A stretch of 41,745 nucleotides of DNA from Pseudomonas entomophila (GCF_029478665.1 NZ_JARPQB010000049.1:1-41745), one strand, 5' to 3'. Positions 8,137-17,549 are shown, counted from the stretch's first letter. Numbers and translations: made by a program. The notes: generated from the sequence alone by a model not told the origin.

Positions 8137-9583
8137 AGGCGGTCACCCGGGTTTCGATGTGCGGCGATTGCAGTTCGATGAAGTACTTGCGCAGCAGGTT
8201 CTGCGCGGTCAGCAGGCGGTACTCGCGGCTGGCGCGGAAGTCGCTGAGCGGGGTGAAGTCCTCGGCCAGGGCCTGGCAGGCGCGCTCGACGCTGGCCTGG
8301 TTCCAGGGTTTGCCGCGCAGGGCGGCTTCGCAGGCACGGGCGCGCTTGGGGATCGCCGCCATGCCGCCGAAGGCGATGCGCACACCGCTGACCACACCGT
8401 TCTCGATGCTCAGGTTGAATGCCGCGCAGACTGCGGAAATATCGTCGTCCAGGCGCTTGGACACTTTGTAGGCGCGGAACGTCCAGTCATTGCTGGCGCG
8501 CGGCACGATGATCTTCTCGATAAACTCGCTGTCCTGGCGCGCGGTGATGCGGTAGTCGATGAAGTAGTCTTCCAGGGCCAGGGTGCGCTGGCGTTCGCCC
8601 TGGCGCAGGACGATCTGCGCATCCAGGGCGATCAGCAGGGGTGGCGAATCGCCGATCGGCGAGGCGTTGCCGATATTGCCGCCCAAGGTGCCCTGGTTGC
8701 GGATCTGCAGCGAGGCGAAGCGGTGCAGCAGGTCGCCGAAGTCGGGGTATTCCTCGTTGAGCGCGGTGTAGCAGTCGGTCAATGGTGTGGCGGCGCCGAT
8801 CTCCAGGTGCGTGGCGGTCTTGTCGATGCGCTTGAGCTCGGCGACGTGGCCGACGTAGATCATCACCGGCAAGGCGCGGTGGAACTGGGTGACCTCCAGC
8901 GCCAGGTCGGTGCCGCCGGCCAGCAGGCGCGCCTCGGGGTGCGAGCTGTAGAGGTCGGCCAGATCGGTCACGGTCAGCGGTACCAGGCAGCGTTTGTCGC
9001 CGCTGTTGAGCTCGCCGGTGTGTTGCGGGGCGATGGCCTTGAGGCGGGCGATGGTCTGCGCCTGTTGCGCGTCGAACTGGTCGCGGCAGGGCTGGGCGCA
9101 GCTCTGTTCGGCGGCGGCGAGGATCGGCCGGTAGCCGGTGCAGCGGCACAGGTTGCCGGCCAGGGCTTCCTGGGCCTGATGCAGGTCGTGGCCTTCACTG
9201 TTCTTTTGCAGGGCGAACAGCGACATGACGAAGCCGGGGGTGCAGAAGCCGCACTGCGAGCCATGGCAATCGGCCATGGCTTTCTGCACGCTGTGCAGCT
9301 CGCCTTGGTGCTTGAGGCCTTCGACGCTGATCAGTTGCTTGCCATGCAGGGAGGAGACGAACGTCAGGCACGAGTTGAGGCTGCGGTAGCGGATGCTGTC
9401 GCCGCCCTGCGGGGCCTGGACAAGTTCGCCCACGACCACGGTGCAGGCGCCGCAGTCGCCGCTGGCGCAGCCTTCCTTGGTGCCGGGCTTGCCCAGGTGC
9501 TCGCGCAGGTATTGCAGCACCGTCATGTTCGGGTCCAGGGCGTGCTCGCTGTGCAGCTCCTGGTTGACGAGAAACTGGATCAC
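8129..9583 (-). CDS. xdhA: Xanthine dehydrogenase small subunit (2Fe-2S and FAD)
   Basis: A 484-residue electron-transfer subunit. Cys39, Cys44, Cys47 and Cys72 form the plant-type 2Fe-2S site. Cys111, Cys114, Cys146 and Cys148 form the second cluster (CGFC, CRC). Residues ~200-360 hold the FAD domain (LLAGGTDLALEV, GTLGGNIGNASPIGDSPP), followed by the CO-dehydrogenase flavoprotein C-terminal domain. A GTG start at 9583 is chosen because the family begins with MIQFLVNQEL. A GAGG ribosome site lies about nine bases upstream. A 17-codon longer reading would add unrelated residues. It is first in the xdhABC-guaD operon. Confidence 0.95.
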   Translation of the reverse strand: MIQFLVNQELHSEHALDPNMTVLQYLREHLGKPGTKEGCASGDCGACTVVVGELVQAPQGGDSIRYRSLNSCLTFVSSLHGKQLISVEGLKHQGELHSVQKAMADCHGSQCGFCTPGFVMSLFALQKNSEGHDLHQAQEALAGNLCRCTGYRPILAAAEQSCAQPCRDQFDAQQAQTIARLKAIAPQHTGELNSGDKRCLVPLTVTDLADLYSSHPEARLLAGGTDLALEVTQFHRALPVMIYVGHVAELKRIDKTATHLEIGAATPLTDCYTALNEEYPDFGDLLHRFASLQIRNQGTLGGNIGNASPIGDSPPLLIALDAQIVLRQGERQRTLALEDYFIDYRITARQDSEFIEKIIVPRASNDWTFRAYKVSKRLDDDISAVCAAFNLSIENGVVSGVRIAFGGMAAIPKRARACEAALRGKPWNQASVERACQALAEDFTPLSDFRASREYRLLTAQNLLRKYFIELQSPHIETRVTAYV

Positions 9584-9638
9584 GGGGGAGGGCCTCGCAA
9601 TGATTTTATTGTTGTTCGGGCGGACTCTAAGCAACGCC

Positions 9639-9675
9639 TGACCTTGTGGTCAATAAATTTCTGACCTTCGAGTCA
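9639..9675. promoter_or_regulatory. Tandem palindromes upstream of xdhA, candidate operator
   Basis: TGACC-TTGT-GGTCA (9639-9652) and the weaker TGACC-TTCGA-GTCA (9662-9675) lie 23 bp apart. On the minus strand each copy also gives a TTGAC hexamer usable as the -35 of xdhA, so a protein bound here would compete with polymerase. No good -10 is visible, and the -35 assignment is tentative. Confidence 0.45.
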
Positions 9676-9807
9676 AGATTTTGCTCGAGCAGCACCGAAC
9701 GACCTCGATCAGCCTTTCCCCAAGCATAGTTCGCGCCGAGCTCGACGGTTGACCGGCAAGTCGCACAAAGCCCCATGTTCCGCTGCGCGCAGGCGGACCA
9801 AGTGCGC

Positions 9808-9829
9808 TACAATCGCGCCCTTGTGCACA
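9808..9829 (+). promoter_or_regulatory. Putative -10 box and palindrome of the second GntR gene
   Basis: TACAAT at 9808-9813 fits a -10 hexamer. The perfect palindrome TGTGCACA (9822-9829) would lie at the transcription start. It resembles the TGTGCGCACA core found in front of the first GntR gene. A -35 is not obvious. Autoregulation is inference. Confidence 0.35.
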
Positions 9830-9854
9830 GCTATCCAGATTGCGAAGGAAAACC

Positions 9855-10514
9855 ATGACGTTCAAGGCGCCGGACAGCCTCTCCGAGCAAATTGCCCACT
9901 ACCTGGCCGAGCGGATCATCCGCGGCGAACTCGCGCCCGGCGAGCGCATCCAGGAGTTGAAGGTCACCCAGGCGTTGAATGTCAGCCGTGGCTCGGTGCG
10001 CGAGGCGTTGCTCATTCTCGAGCGCCGCCACCTGGTGGCGATCCTGCCGCGTCGTGGCGCCCATGTGACCGAACTGGACGAGAACAGCGTACGCAGCCTG
10101 TGCGAGCTGATGGGCGAGTTCTATATCCTGCTGGGCAACGCCGTCGCCCAGCATTGGCGCACCGAAAGCGACCTGCGCCCGTTCCTGGACATCCAGCAGC
10201 GCCTGCAGCAGGCCCATGCCGGTCGGGACATCAAGACGTTCGTCGCCGACAGCTTCGCGGTGATGCGCGCCGCCTATCCGTTCGCCAACAACCCCTACCT
10301 GCAGGAGACCGTCGAGAACCTGCAGCCGGCCATGAGCCGCGCCTACTACCTGGCCCTCGACCAGCGCCAGGCCAACATGGTCGACTATCTCGACCTGTTC
10401 GCCAGCCTGCTGGGTGCCGTGGTCGCCCGTGACCTGCCGCGCATCCGCGAGGTGCTCACCGCGTATTGCCAGCGCAGTTGCGAGCTGGTGCTGGCGGCGC
10501 TGGCGCGGACCTGA
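9855..10514 (+). CDS. GntR-family regulator (FCD subfamily), upstream of smc
   Basis: A 219-residue regulator. Residues ~8-70 form a winged helix (QIAHYLAERIIRGELAPGER, LNVSRGSVREALLILERR), then an FCD helical ligand domain to the end. The ATG at 9855 has AAGGA five bases upstream. A TTG at 9840 would add five residues without a ribosome site. It diverges from xdhA, which suggests control of xanthine catabolism. Its stop lies only three bases before smc, so smc is probably at least partly transcribed from the GntR promoter. The effector is unknown. Confidence 0.88.
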   Translation: MTFKAPDSLSEQIAHYLAERIIRGELAPGERIQELKVTQALNVSRGSVREALLILERRHLVAILPRRGAHVTELDENSVRSLCELMGEFYILLGNAVAQHWRTESDLRPFLDIQQRLQQAHAGRDIKTFVADSFAVMRAAYPFANNPYLQETVENLQPAMSRAYYLALDQRQANMVDYLDLFASLLGAVVARDLPRIREVLTAYCQRSCELVLAALART

Positions 10515-10517
10515 CCG

Positions 10518-13500
10518 ATGCGTCTGAAGTGCATTCGCCTGGCCGGGTTCAAGTCGTTCGTCGACCCGACCACGGTCAACTTCCCCAGCAACATGGCGGC
10601 CGTGGTCGGCCCCAACGGTTGCGGCAAATCGAACATCATCGACGCGGTGCGCTGGGTGATGGGCGAGAGTTCGGCGAAGAACCTCCGTGGCGAGTCGATG
10701 ACCGACGTCATCTTCAACGGCTCCACCAGCCGCAAGCCGGTCAGCCAGGCCAGCATCGAGCTGGTGTTCGACAACAGCGACAACACGCTGGTGGGCGAAT
10801 ACGCCGCCTACGCCGAGATTTCCATCCGCCGCAAGGTCACCCGCGACGGGCAGAACACCTATTTCCTGAACGGCGCCAAATGCCGGCGCCGGGATATCAC
10901 CGACATCTTCCTCGGCACCGGCCTGGGGCCGCGCAGCTACTCGATCATCGAGCAGGGCATGATCAGCAAGCTGATCGAAGCCAAGCCCGAGGAACTGCGC
11001 AACTTCATCGAGGAAGCGGCGGGCATCTCCAAGTACAAGGAGCGCCGCCGCGAGACCGAGAACCGCATTCGCCGCACACAAGAGAACCTGGCGCGCCTGA
11101 CCGACCTGCGCGAAGAGCTGGAGCGCCAGCTCGAACGCCTGCACCGCCAGGCCCAGGCTGCCGAGAAGTACCGCGAGTACAAGGCCCAGGAGCGCCAGCT
11201 CAAGGCCTGCCTGGCAGCGCTGCGCTGGCGTGACCTGGATCAGCGCGTGCGCCAGCGCGAGATGGTCATCGGCGACCAGGAGATTGCCTTCGAGGCACTG
11301 GTGGCCGAGCAGCGCAACGCCGATGCCAGCATCGAGCGCCTGCGCGATGGCCACCATGAGCTGTCCGAACGGTTCAACCAGGTGCAGGGGCGCTTCTATT
11401 CGGTGGCCGGCGATATCGCCCGGGTCGAGCAGAGCATCCAGCATGGGCAGCAACGCCTGCGCCAGTTGCAGGACGACTTGAAGGAAGCCGAACGCACCCG
11501 CCTGGAGACCGAGTCGCACCTGGGCCACGATCGCACGCTGCTGGCCACCCTGGGCGAGGAGCTGGCGATGCTCGAGCCGGAGCAGGAACTCACCCTGGCC
11601 GCAGCTGAAGAGGCCGCCGCGACGCTCGAGGAAGCCGAGCTGGGCATGCACGGCTGGCAGGAGCAGTGGGACGGTTTCAACACCCGCTCCGCCGAGCCAC
11701 GCCGCCAGGCTGAAGTGCAGCAGGCGCGCCTGGCGCAGCTCGAATCCAGCCTGGAGCGCCTGGCCGAGCGCCAGCGCAAGCTGGGCGAGGAGCGCGACCA
11801 GTTGGGCGCCGACCCGCAGGATGTCGAGATGGCCGACCTCAGCGAGCAGGTGGCCAGCAGCGAACTGCTGCTCGAAGCACTGCAGCTTCAGGAGCGCCAG
11901 GTGGTCGAGCAGCTCGATACGGTGCGTGAGCAGTTGCAGCAGGCCGGCCAGGCCCAGCAACAGCAGCAGGGCGATCTGCAGCGCCTGGGTGGCCGCCTGG
12001 CTTCGTTGGAAGCCTTGCAACAAGCCGCGCTGGAGCCTGGCGCCGATGCCGCCGACTGGCTGCGCGGGCAAGGGCTGGAACAGCGCCCCCGGCTGGCGGA
12101 AGGCCTGCGGGTCGAGCCGGGTTGGGAGCTGGCGGTGGAAACGGTGCTGGGCGCCGACCTGCAGGCCGTGCTGCTCGACGATTTCGACAACCTCGACTTC
12201 ACCACCCTGGAACAGGGCGAGCTGCGCTTGCTGCTGGGCGCGGGCGATGGCGCGCGAATCCCGGGTAGTCTGCTGGATAAGGTCGAGGGTCGCACCGACC
12301 TGTCGCCCTGGCTCGGTCAGGTCCGACCGGTGGAAAGCCTGGAGCAGGCTTTGACCTTGCGGGCCTCGCTGGGCGATGGCCAGAGCCTGGTCAGCCGCGA
12401 TGGCTACTGGGTCGGGCGCCATTTCCTGCGTATCAGTCGTGGTGGTGAGGCCCAGGGCGGCGTGCTGGCCCGTGGCCAGGAAATCGAACGCCTTGGCCAG
12501 GAACAACTGGAGCAGGAGGCGCTGCTCGAACAGTTGGACGAACAGTTGCAGCGCCTGCGCGAACAGCAACTCGACCACGAAGACCAGCGCGAGCAATTGC
12601 GCCGGCGCAGTCAGGACGAAAGCCGCCAGCATGGCGAGCTCAAGGCCCGCCTTTCTGCCGGCCATGCCCGTGCCGAACAACTTGAGCTGCGCCTGCGCAG
12701 GCTGCAGGAAGAGCTGTTGGAGGTGCAGGAACAACGCGCCCTGGAGCACGAGCAACTGGGTGAAGCGCGGTTGCTGTTGCAAGAGTCCCTGGACCTGATG
12801 GCCCAGGACACAGCGCTGCGCGAGCAGTTGATGGCGCGTCGCGACACCCTGCGCGAGGGCCTCGACCGCGTTCGCCAGGAGGCCCGCCAGCACAAGGATC
12901 ATGCCCACCAGCTGGCGGTGCGCATGGGCTCCCTGCGTGCCCAGCACGATTCCACCCGCCAGGCGCTGGAGCGCCTGGAGCAACAGGCCGCGCGCCTGAG
13001 CGAGCGCCAGGAGCAGTTGAACCTGAACCTGGAGGAAGGCGAGGCACCGCAGGAAGAGTTGCGCCTGAAACTCGAGGAACTGCTCGAGCGGCGCATGAGC
13101 GTCGACGAGGAAATGCGCCAGGCCCGCCTGCACATGGACGAAGCCGACCGCGAGCTGCGCGATGCCGAGCGGCGCCGTACCCAGGCCGAACAGCAGGCCC
13201 AGCTGCTGCGCGGCCAGCTGGAACAGCAGCGCCTGGAGTCGCAAGGGCTGGACGTGCGCCGCAAGACCTTGCAGGAACAACTGCTGGGCGACGGCTACGA
13301 TCTTCAGGGTGTGCTCGCGACGCTCGATGCGCAGGCCAGCGAGCAGGGCACCGAACAGGAGCTGGAGCAGGTCGAGGCGCGCATCCAGCGCCTCGGGGCG
13401 ATCAACCTGGCGGCCATCGAGGAGTACGAGCAGCAGTCCGAACGCAAGCGTTATCTGGACGCTCAGGACGCCGACCTGGTCGAGGCGCTGGAGACCCTGG

Positions 13501-14006
13501 AAAACGTCATCCGCAAGATCGACAAGGAAACCCGCAACCGCTTCAAGGATACCTTTGATCAGATAAATGCCGGATTGCAGGCACTTTTCCCAAAAGTTTT
13601 CGGTGGCGGCAGCGCTTATCTGGAACTGACGGGCGAAGATCTACTCGATACAGGGGTGACGATCATGGCGCGCCCGCCGGGCAAGAAGAACAGCACCATC
13701 CATTTGCTGTCCGGCGGCGAGAAGGCACTGACGGCACTGGCACTGGTGTTCGCCATCTTCAAGTTGAACCCGGCACCGTTCTGCATGCTCGACGAGGTCG
13801 ACGCGCCGCTGGACGATGCCAACGTTGGGCGCTACGCGCGCCTGGTGAAGGAAATGAGCGAAAGCGTGCAGTTCATCTATATCACCCATAACAAGATCGC
13901 CATGGAAATGGCCGAGCAATTGATGGGGGTGACCATGCACGAGCCGGGCTGTTCACGCCTGGTCGCCGTCGATGTGGAGGAGGCGATGGCCATGGTCGAC
14001 GCCTGA
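10518..14006 (+). CDS. smc: Chromosome segregation protein SMC
   Basis: A 1162-residue condensin ATPase. The N-terminal Walker A is GPNGCGKS (31-38). A long coiled coil rich in Glu/Gln/Leu/Arg follows. The hinge lies around residues 510-640 (globular, few heptads), and a return coiled coil comes after it. The C-terminal head carries the signature LSGGE (1064-1068) and Walker B with Asp1092-Glu1093. As a homodimer with ScpA/ScpB it compacts and helps separate the nucleoid. Length and domain order are normal for pseudomonads. Base composition matches the neighbours. Very long open frames on the opposite strand here are GC-codon shadows. Confidence 0.97.
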   Translation: MRLKCIRLAGFKSFVDPTTVNFPSNMAAVVGPNGCGKSNIIDAVRWVMGESSAKNLRGESMTDVIFNGSTSRKPVSQASIELVFDNSDNTLVGEYAAYAEISIRRKVTRDGQNTYFLNGAKCRRRDITDIFLGTGLGPRSYSIIEQGMISKLIEAKPEELRNFIEEAAGISKYKERRRETENRIRRTQENLARLTDLREELERQLERLHRQAQAAEKYREYKAQERQLKACLAALRWRDLDQRVRQREMVIGDQEIAFEALVAEQRNADASIERLRDGHHELSERFNQVQGRFYSVAGDIARVEQSIQHGQQRLRQLQDDLKEAERTRLETESHLGHDRTLLATLGEELAMLEPEQELTLAAAEEAAATLEEAELGMHGWQEQWDGFNTRSAEPRRQAEVQQARLAQLESSLERLAERQRKLGEERDQLGADPQDVEMADLSEQVASSELLLEALQLQERQVVEQLDTVREQLQQAGQAQQQQQGDLQRLGGRLASLEALQQAALEPGADAADWLRGQGLEQRPRLAEGLRVEPGWELAVETVLGADLQAVLLDDFDNLDFTTLEQGELRLLLGAGDGARIPGSLLDKVEGRTDLSPWLGQVRPVESLEQALTLRASLGDGQSLVSRDGYWVGRHFLRISRGGEAQGGVLARGQEIERLGQEQLEQEALLEQLDEQLQRLREQQLDHEDQREQLRRRSQDESRQHGELKARLSAGHARAEQLELRLRRLQEELLEVQEQRALEHEQLGEARLLLQESLDLMAQDTALREQLMARRDTLREGLDRVRQEARQHKDHAHQLAVRMGSLRAQHDSTRQALERLEQQAARLSERQEQLNLNLEEGEAPQEELRLKLEELLERRMSVDEEMRQARLHMDEADRELRDAERRRTQAEQQAQLLRGQLEQQRLESQGLDVRRKTLQEQLLGDGYDLQGVLATLDAQASEQGTEQELEQVEARIQRLGAINLAAIEEYEQQSERKRYLDAQDADLVEALETLENVIRKIDKETRNRFKDTFDQINAGLQALFPKVFGGGSAYLELTGEDLLDTGVTIMARPPGKKNSTIHLLSGGEKALTALALVFAIFKLNPAPFCMLDEVDAPLDDANVGRYARLVKEMSESVQFIYITHNKIAMEMAEQLMGVTMHEPGCSRLVAVDVEEAMAMVDA

Positions 14007-14209
14007 TGAGCGAATAGGGGTGCGAACCTGTAGGCAAAATCCCCAGCAGGTGCGACAGACGGTGTAAAGTTGCCTTTGGTCGTGCTAGCTTAATGTCACT
14101 TGTTTTTTGCGTGGTAAAACGCCTGTCAGAACATAGAGTTGGCGCCACGTGTTAAAGGCCTTTGAAGCCTTTGTTTTCAAGCATATTTTTTATAGAGGCA
14201 CGGGATTAC

Positions 14210-15094
14210 ATGGAAATCGGTCTGCGCGAGTGGCTGATCCTCATCGGCATCATTGTCATCGCCGGTATTCTTTTCGACGGCTGGCGGCGCATGCGCGGCG
14301 GCAAGGGCAAGCTGAAGTTCCGCCTGGACCGTAGCTATGCAAACGCGCCGGACGATGAAGGCGGCGCCGAGGTGCTCGGCCCTTCGCGCGTGCTGGAGAC
14401 GCATAAAGAACCTGAGCTGGACGAGTCCGACCTGCCGTCGGTCAGCGCGCCCGCGCGTGAGCGTGAGCGCGAACCCAAGCCGGCCAAGGCCTCCAAGCGC
14501 GGCAAGCGCAATCACAGCGAGCCGCAGCAGGGCGACCTGAACCTGGCTGCCGAGGCCCGTGAGCCGGACTTGTTCGCCGACGACAAGGACAACTTTGTCG
14601 CTGACAACAATCGCCATGGCGCCGCTGCCACGCCCAGTACGCCGGTCAAGGAACTGCCACCGGCCGAGGAAGTGCTGGTGATCAGTGTCATCTCCCGTGA
14701 CGAAGGCGGTTTCAAGGGCCCGGCGCTGCTGCAGAACATTCTGGAAAGCGGCCTGCGTTTCGGCGAGATGGACATCTTCCACCGTCACGAGAGCATGGCA
14801 GGCCACGGCGAAGTGCTGTTCTCCATGGCCAACGCGGTCAAGCCGGGCGTGTTCGACCTGGACGACATCGACCACTTCAGCACCCGTGCGGTGAGCTTCT
14901 TCCTGGGCTTGCCCGGCCCGCGTCACCCGAAGCAGGCCTTCGACGTGATGGTCGCCGCTGCCCGCAAGCTCGCCCACGAGCTCGACGGCGAGCTCAAGGA
15001 CGACCAGCGCAGCGTGCTGACCGCCCAGACCATCGAGCACTACCGCCAGCGTATCGTCGAGTTCGAGCGCCGCGCGCTCACGCAGAAACGCTGA
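14210..15094 (+). CDS. zipA: Cell division protein ZipA
   Basis: A 294-residue inner-membrane protein that tethers FtsZ to the membrane at the division site. Residues ~6-22 are the single membrane anchor (N-out), followed by a basic stretch (GWRRMRGGKGKLKFR). A charged, flexible linker runs to ~145, then the C-terminal FtsZ-binding domain (EEVLVISVISR to the end). The ATG at 14210 is chosen because it puts the anchor at the extreme N terminus as in the family; AGAGG lies at 14194-14198. An extension to 14162 would add an unlikely hydrophobic tail. The 200-bp gap after smc contains no gene. Confidence 0.94.
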   Translation: MEIGLREWLILIGIIVIAGILFDGWRRMRGGKGKLKFRLDRSYANAPDDEGGAEVLGPSRVLETHKEPELDESDLPSVSAPAREREREPKPAKASKRGKRNHSEPQQGDLNLAAEAREPDLFADDKDNFVADNNRHGAAATPSTPVKELPPAEEVLVISVISRDEGGFKGPALLQNILESGLRFGEMDIFHRHESMAGHGEVLFSMANAVKPGVFDLDDIDHFSTRAVSFFLGLPGPRHPKQAFDVMVAAARKLAHELDGELKDDQRSVLTAQTIEHYRQRIVEFERRALTQKR

Positions 15095-15141
15095 TGTTAC
15101 CGAGCGGGTGGGCCTTGCCTCGGTCCACGCCGCGATGATTC

Positions 15142-15176
15142 AAGCAAAAGAGCAGCCTGGGGCTGCTCTTTTGCTT
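15142..15176 (+). terminator. Strong hairpin terminator between zipA and ligA
   Basis: AAGCAAAAGAGCAGCC (142-157 of this kilobase) pairs perfectly over 16 bp with GGCTGCTCTTTTGCTT, with a three-base loop (TGG). The T-rich descending arm fits a Rho-independent terminator that can work on either strand. It separates the smc-zipA unit from ligA. Confidence 0.75.
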
Positions 15177-15194
15177 TGCAAGAGAAGACGAAGA

Positions 15195-17549
15195 ATGAAC
15201 GCCGAATCCCGAATTCATGCATTGCGCGCCGAGCTCGACCAGCACAACTATCGCTACTACGTGCTTGACGAGCCCAGCGTGCCCGACGCCGAATACGACC
15301 GCCTGTTCAATGAACTCAAGGCGCTGGAGGCCGAGCACCCGCACCTGGTGACCGCTGATTCGCCGACCCAGCGTGTTGGTGGTGCGGCACTGGCGGCATT
15401 CAGCCAGGTGCGCCACGAAATTCCGATGCTCAGCCTGGGCAACGCTTTCGAAGAGGACGACCTGCGCGATTTCGACCGTCGCGTGGTCGAGGGTCTGGAC
15501 CTGCCGGGTGGTAACCTGTTCGCCGCGCAGGCCGCCGTGGACTACAGCTGCGAACCCAAGCTCGATGGCCTGGCGGTCAGTCTGCTGTACCGCGATGGCC
15601 AGCTGGTGCAGGGCGCCACGCGGGGCGATGGCACCACCGGTGAGGACATCAGCAGCAACGTGCGCACCGTGCGCAACATCCCGCTCAAGTTGCAGGGCGA
15701 GGGTTGGCCCGCCGTGCTGGAAGTGCGTGGCGAGGTGTACATGAGCAAGGCCGGTTTCGATCGGCTCAACGCAGCCCAGGCCGAAGCCGGCGGCAAGACC
15801 TTCGCCAACCCGCGCAATGCCGCGGCCGGCAGCCTGCGCCAGCTGGACTCGAAGATCACCGCCAGCCGTCCGCTGGAGTTCTGCTGCTATGGCGTGGGCC
15901 AGGTATCCGAGCCGTTCGGTGATAGCCATATCGGTATCCTTGAAAAACTCAAGACCTGGGGCCTGCCGATCAGTCGCGAGCTCAGGCACGCTGCCGGTAT
16001 CGAAGAATGCCTGGCTTACTACCGTGACATCGGGGCGCGCCGCAACGACCTGCCCTATGAGATCGACGGCGTGGTGTTCAAGGTCAACAGCCTGGCGTCG
16101 CAGCGCGAGCTGGGCTTCCGTGCCCGCGAGCCACGTTGGGCGATCGCCCACAAGTTCCCGGCCATGGAAGAGCTCACCGAGGTTCTCGACGTCGAGTTCC
16201 AGGTCGGCCGCACTGGCGCGGTCACGCCCGTGGCGCGTCTCAAGCCGGTCAAGGTGGCGGGTGTGATGGTCTCCAACGCCACCTTGCACAACATGGATGA
16301 GATCGCACGCCTGGGTTTGCGCATCGGTGATACGGTGATCATCCGCCGCGCCGGCGATGTGATTCCGCAGGTGATGCAGGTGGTGCTCGACCGCCGTCCG
16401 GAAAATGCCCGCCCGGTAGCAGTGCCCAGCGAATGCCCGGTATGTGGTTCGCAGGTCGAGCGCACCCAGCTGGTCAAGCGCAGCAAGGGCAAGGAAACCA
16501 TCAGCGAGGGTGCTGTGTATCGCTGTGTCGGTCGCCTGAGCTGCGCCGCTCAGCTCAAGCAGGCGATCATTCATTATGTGTCGCGTCGCGCCATGGATAT
16601 TGACGGGCTGGGCGAGAAGAGTGTCGAACAGTTGGTCGATGAAGGCCTGATCCGTTCGCCAGCTGATCTTTACACGCTCGAATTCGAACAGGTGGTCGCG
16701 CTCGAAGGTTTCGCCGAGGTGTCCAGCCGCAAGCTGCTGGAGGCCATCGAGGCCAGCAAGCGGCCGAGCCTGGCTCGCTTCATCTATGCCCTGGGCATCC
16801 CTGATGTGGGCGAGGAGACCGCCAAGGTGCTGGCGCGCTCGTTGGGCAGCCTGGCGCGGGTGCAGGTGGCGCTGCCGCAGGTGCTCACCTATCTGCCGGA
16901 CATCGGCCTGGAGGTCGCCTACGAGATCCACAACTTCTTCGAGGATGCGCACAACCGCGATGTCATCGCGCAACTGCTGGCCAGCGGCATGCAGTTGCAG
17001 GAGGAGGGTGAGCTGGGCGCCGAGTTCGCCGCCAGCACCACGCTCGCCGGCATGCTGGCCAAGCTCGACATTCCCTCGGTCGGCCCGACCGGCGCGGAAA
17101 AGCTGGTGGACAAGCTGGGCACCCTGGACAAGATCATCGCCGCCGATGGCATCGACCTGCGCCAGGCCTTGAATACCAAGCAGGCGGAAGGGGTGCGCGA
17201 GTTCTTCAGGGACGAGGCCAACCAGTTGCTGGCCCGTGCCATCGAGGCCCAGTTGCTGGACTTCGGCATGCATTGGTCCTGCGAGAAGAAATCCGCCGAA
17301 GGCCTGCCCCTGGCCGGCCAGACCTGGGTGCTGACCGGAACCCTGGAGCGCATGAGCCGCGATGTCGCCAAGGAGAAGTTGGAAGGCCTGGGCGCCAAGG
17401 TGGCCGGGTCGGTGTCCGGCAAGACCTACTGCGTGGTCGCCGGGCCGGGCGCCGGTTCCAAGCTGACCAAGGCCAATGAGCTGGGGGTCAAGGTGCTGGA
17501 TGAAGAGCAGTTCGTGGCCTTCATGGCCGACCAAGGTATCACCCTCTGA
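15195..17549 (+). CDS. ligA: NAD-dependent DNA ligase LigA (long pseudomonad form)
   Basis: A 784-residue DNA ligase that seals nicks using NAD. Seen in order: domain Ia (HNYRYYVLD), the adenylation motif CEPKLDG with Lys122, and the OB fold with GRTGAVTPVA. Next is a Cys4 zinc finger (CPVCG ... YRCVGRLSC), then helix-hairpin-helix repeats and a C-terminal BRCT domain (LAGQTWVLTGTLE onward). It is about 110 residues longer than E. coli LigA. The extra part, residues ~600-702, looks like another HhH module (LDIPSVGPTGAEKLVDKLG). The ATG at 15195 follows a GAGAAG ribosome site. The upstream extension to 15108 runs through the terminator and is rejected. Confidence 0.96.
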   Translation: MNAESRIHALRAELDQHNYRYYVLDEPSVPDAEYDRLFNELKALEAEHPHLVTADSPTQRVGGAALAAFSQVRHEIPMLSLGNAFEEDDLRDFDRRVVEGLDLPGGNLFAAQAAVDYSCEPKLDGLAVSLLYRDGQLVQGATRGDGTTGEDISSNVRTVRNIPLKLQGEGWPAVLEVRGEVYMSKAGFDRLNAAQAEAGGKTFANPRNAAAGSLRQLDSKITASRPLEFCCYGVGQVSEPFGDSHIGILEKLKTWGLPISRELRHAAGIEECLAYYRDIGARRNDLPYEIDGVVFKVNSLASQRELGFRAREPRWAIAHKFPAMEELTEVLDVEFQVGRTGAVTPVARLKPVKVAGVMVSNATLHNMDEIARLGLRIGDTVIIRRAGDVIPQVMQVVLDRRPENARPVAVPSECPVCGSQVERTQLVKRSKGKETISEGAVYRCVGRLSCAAQLKQAIIHYVSRRAMDIDGLGEKSVEQLVDEGLIRSPADLYTLEFEQVVALEGFAEVSSRKLLEAIEASKRPSLARFIYALGIPDVGEETAKVLARSLGSLARVQVALPQVLTYLPDIGLEVAYEIHNFFEDAHNRDVIAQLLASGMQLQEEGELGAEFAASTTLAGMLAKLDIPSVGPTGAEKLVDKLGTLDKIIAADGIDLRQALNTKQAEGVREFFRDEANQLLARAIEAQLLDFGMHWSCEKKSAEGLPLAGQTWVLTGTLERMSRDVAKEKLEGLGAKVAGSVSGKTYCVVAGPGAGSKLTKANELGVKVLDEEQFVAFMADQGITL

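Noticed and set aside
5692..9664. Long plus-strand open frames across xdhB and xdhA
   Set aside because: The minus-strand frames carry all the cofactor and iron-sulfur motifs. The plus-strand products are composition artefacts.
9831..13280. A 1149-codon open frame antisense to smc
   Set aside because: It is a reading-frame shadow caused by high GC in third codon positions of smc. Its translation is low-complexity (Leu/Gln/Ala runs) and matches no domain.
14007..14209. Promoter or small gene between smc and zipA
   Set aside because: Candidate hexamers (TTGCCT, TTGCGT) have wrong spacing or poor -10 partners. The only palindrome is the short AAAGGCCTTT at 14154-14163. No supported gene.
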